A DNA stretch of 5,534 bases. Source: an uncultured Bacteroidales bacterium (GTDB lineage: Bacteria > Bacteroidota > Bacteroidia > Bacteroidales > UBA932). This document shows positions 5,458-5,534 of this stretch, one piece after another (the stretch's first letter is position 1; each line of letters opens with the position of its first letter). The stretch covers positions 1-5,534 of the forward strand of contig CAKUSF010000133.1 in NCBI GenBank assembly GCA_934678915.1, given 5' to 3'. The position numbers were made by a program, and so were the translations under genes. A model generated the notes under the pieces. The model was not told the DNA's origin and made no database searches. It saw only the letters and a list, made by a program, of their open reading frames with translations.

Positions 5458-5534
5458 TTAAGAGCAAGCTCTTTCCCCGCTACTCACCTCGGCAATCCGA
5501 ACAAGTTCGATTGCTCTCGGTTCGGTCGCTGGGT
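5458..5534. repeat. Two adjacent small hairpins at the right edge
   Basis: AAGAGC-AA-GCTCTT (5460-5473) and GCAAT-C-CGAAC-AA-GTTCG-ATTGC (5492-5514, one bulged C) are each centred on C-AA-G. Together they resemble a bacterial interspersed palindromic sequence, but the window ends at 5534 and the full unit is not visible. The rest of 5292-5355 shows no gene, promoter or clear structure. Confidence 0.4.

Noticed and set aside
5458..5534. Open frame on the minus strand, about 24 codons ending at TAA 5460-5458, possibly the C-terminus of a neighbouring gene
   Set aside because: Too short to distinguish from chance, no recognisable protein motif, and the DNA is full of palindromes.

Overview
The window looks like a chromosomal segment of a Bacteroidetes species, probably order Bacteroidales (Prevotella/Bacteroides-like). 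Three things suggest this. The ArgB and ArgE-type proteins are of the Bacteroidales kind. Several intergenic sites match the Bacteroidetes sigma-factor -7 element TAnnTTTG. Starts lack clear Shine-Dalgarno sequences and have A-rich upstream sequence instead. Genus assignment is inference; no rRNA or marker gene is present.

Layout. (1) 1-303, plus strand: 3' end of argB (N-acyl-glutamate kinase), cut by the left edge. (2) 315-1466, minus: an intact YhcG/DUF1016-family PD-(D/E)XK nuclease, tail-to-tail with argB and only 11 bp away. (3) 1581-3719, minus: an intact UvrD/PcrA-type superfamily 1 helicase with all core motifs and a C-terminal PcrA-like domain. (4) 3720-4229: a non-coding divergent region of about 510 bp. 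It holds a promoter for the helicase, a promoter pointing right, three imperfect tandem repeat units of about 123-126 bp (the third partial) that can fold into hairpins, and a second promoter-like site inside the last unit. (5) 4230-5291, plus: an intact ArgE-like M20 deacylase. (6) 5292-5534: non-coding. It holds a 66-bp near-perfect palindrome flanked by a 5-bp direct repeat (MITE-like), a copy in opposite orientation of a sequence from the divergent region, and two small hairpins at the right edge.

How they fit together. argB and argE are two steps of arginine biosynthesis on the same strand, but here they are separated by a nuclease and a helicase transcribed the other way. The two minus-strand genes each carry a -7 box ending exactly 4 nt before their ATG, so both are predicted to make leaderless or nearly leaderless mRNAs. 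The nuclease has its own promoter, so the pair is not a simple tightly coupled operon, and I see no methylase or specificity subunit that would make it a type I restriction locus.

The least explained part is the 3861-4229 leader ahead of argE. It has a promoter with a full consensus -7 box, a strong 5' inverted repeat, tandem repeats with a conserved core, and no open reading frame. I do not recognise it as a named RNA family. A new cis-regulatory or small RNA is possible but unproven.
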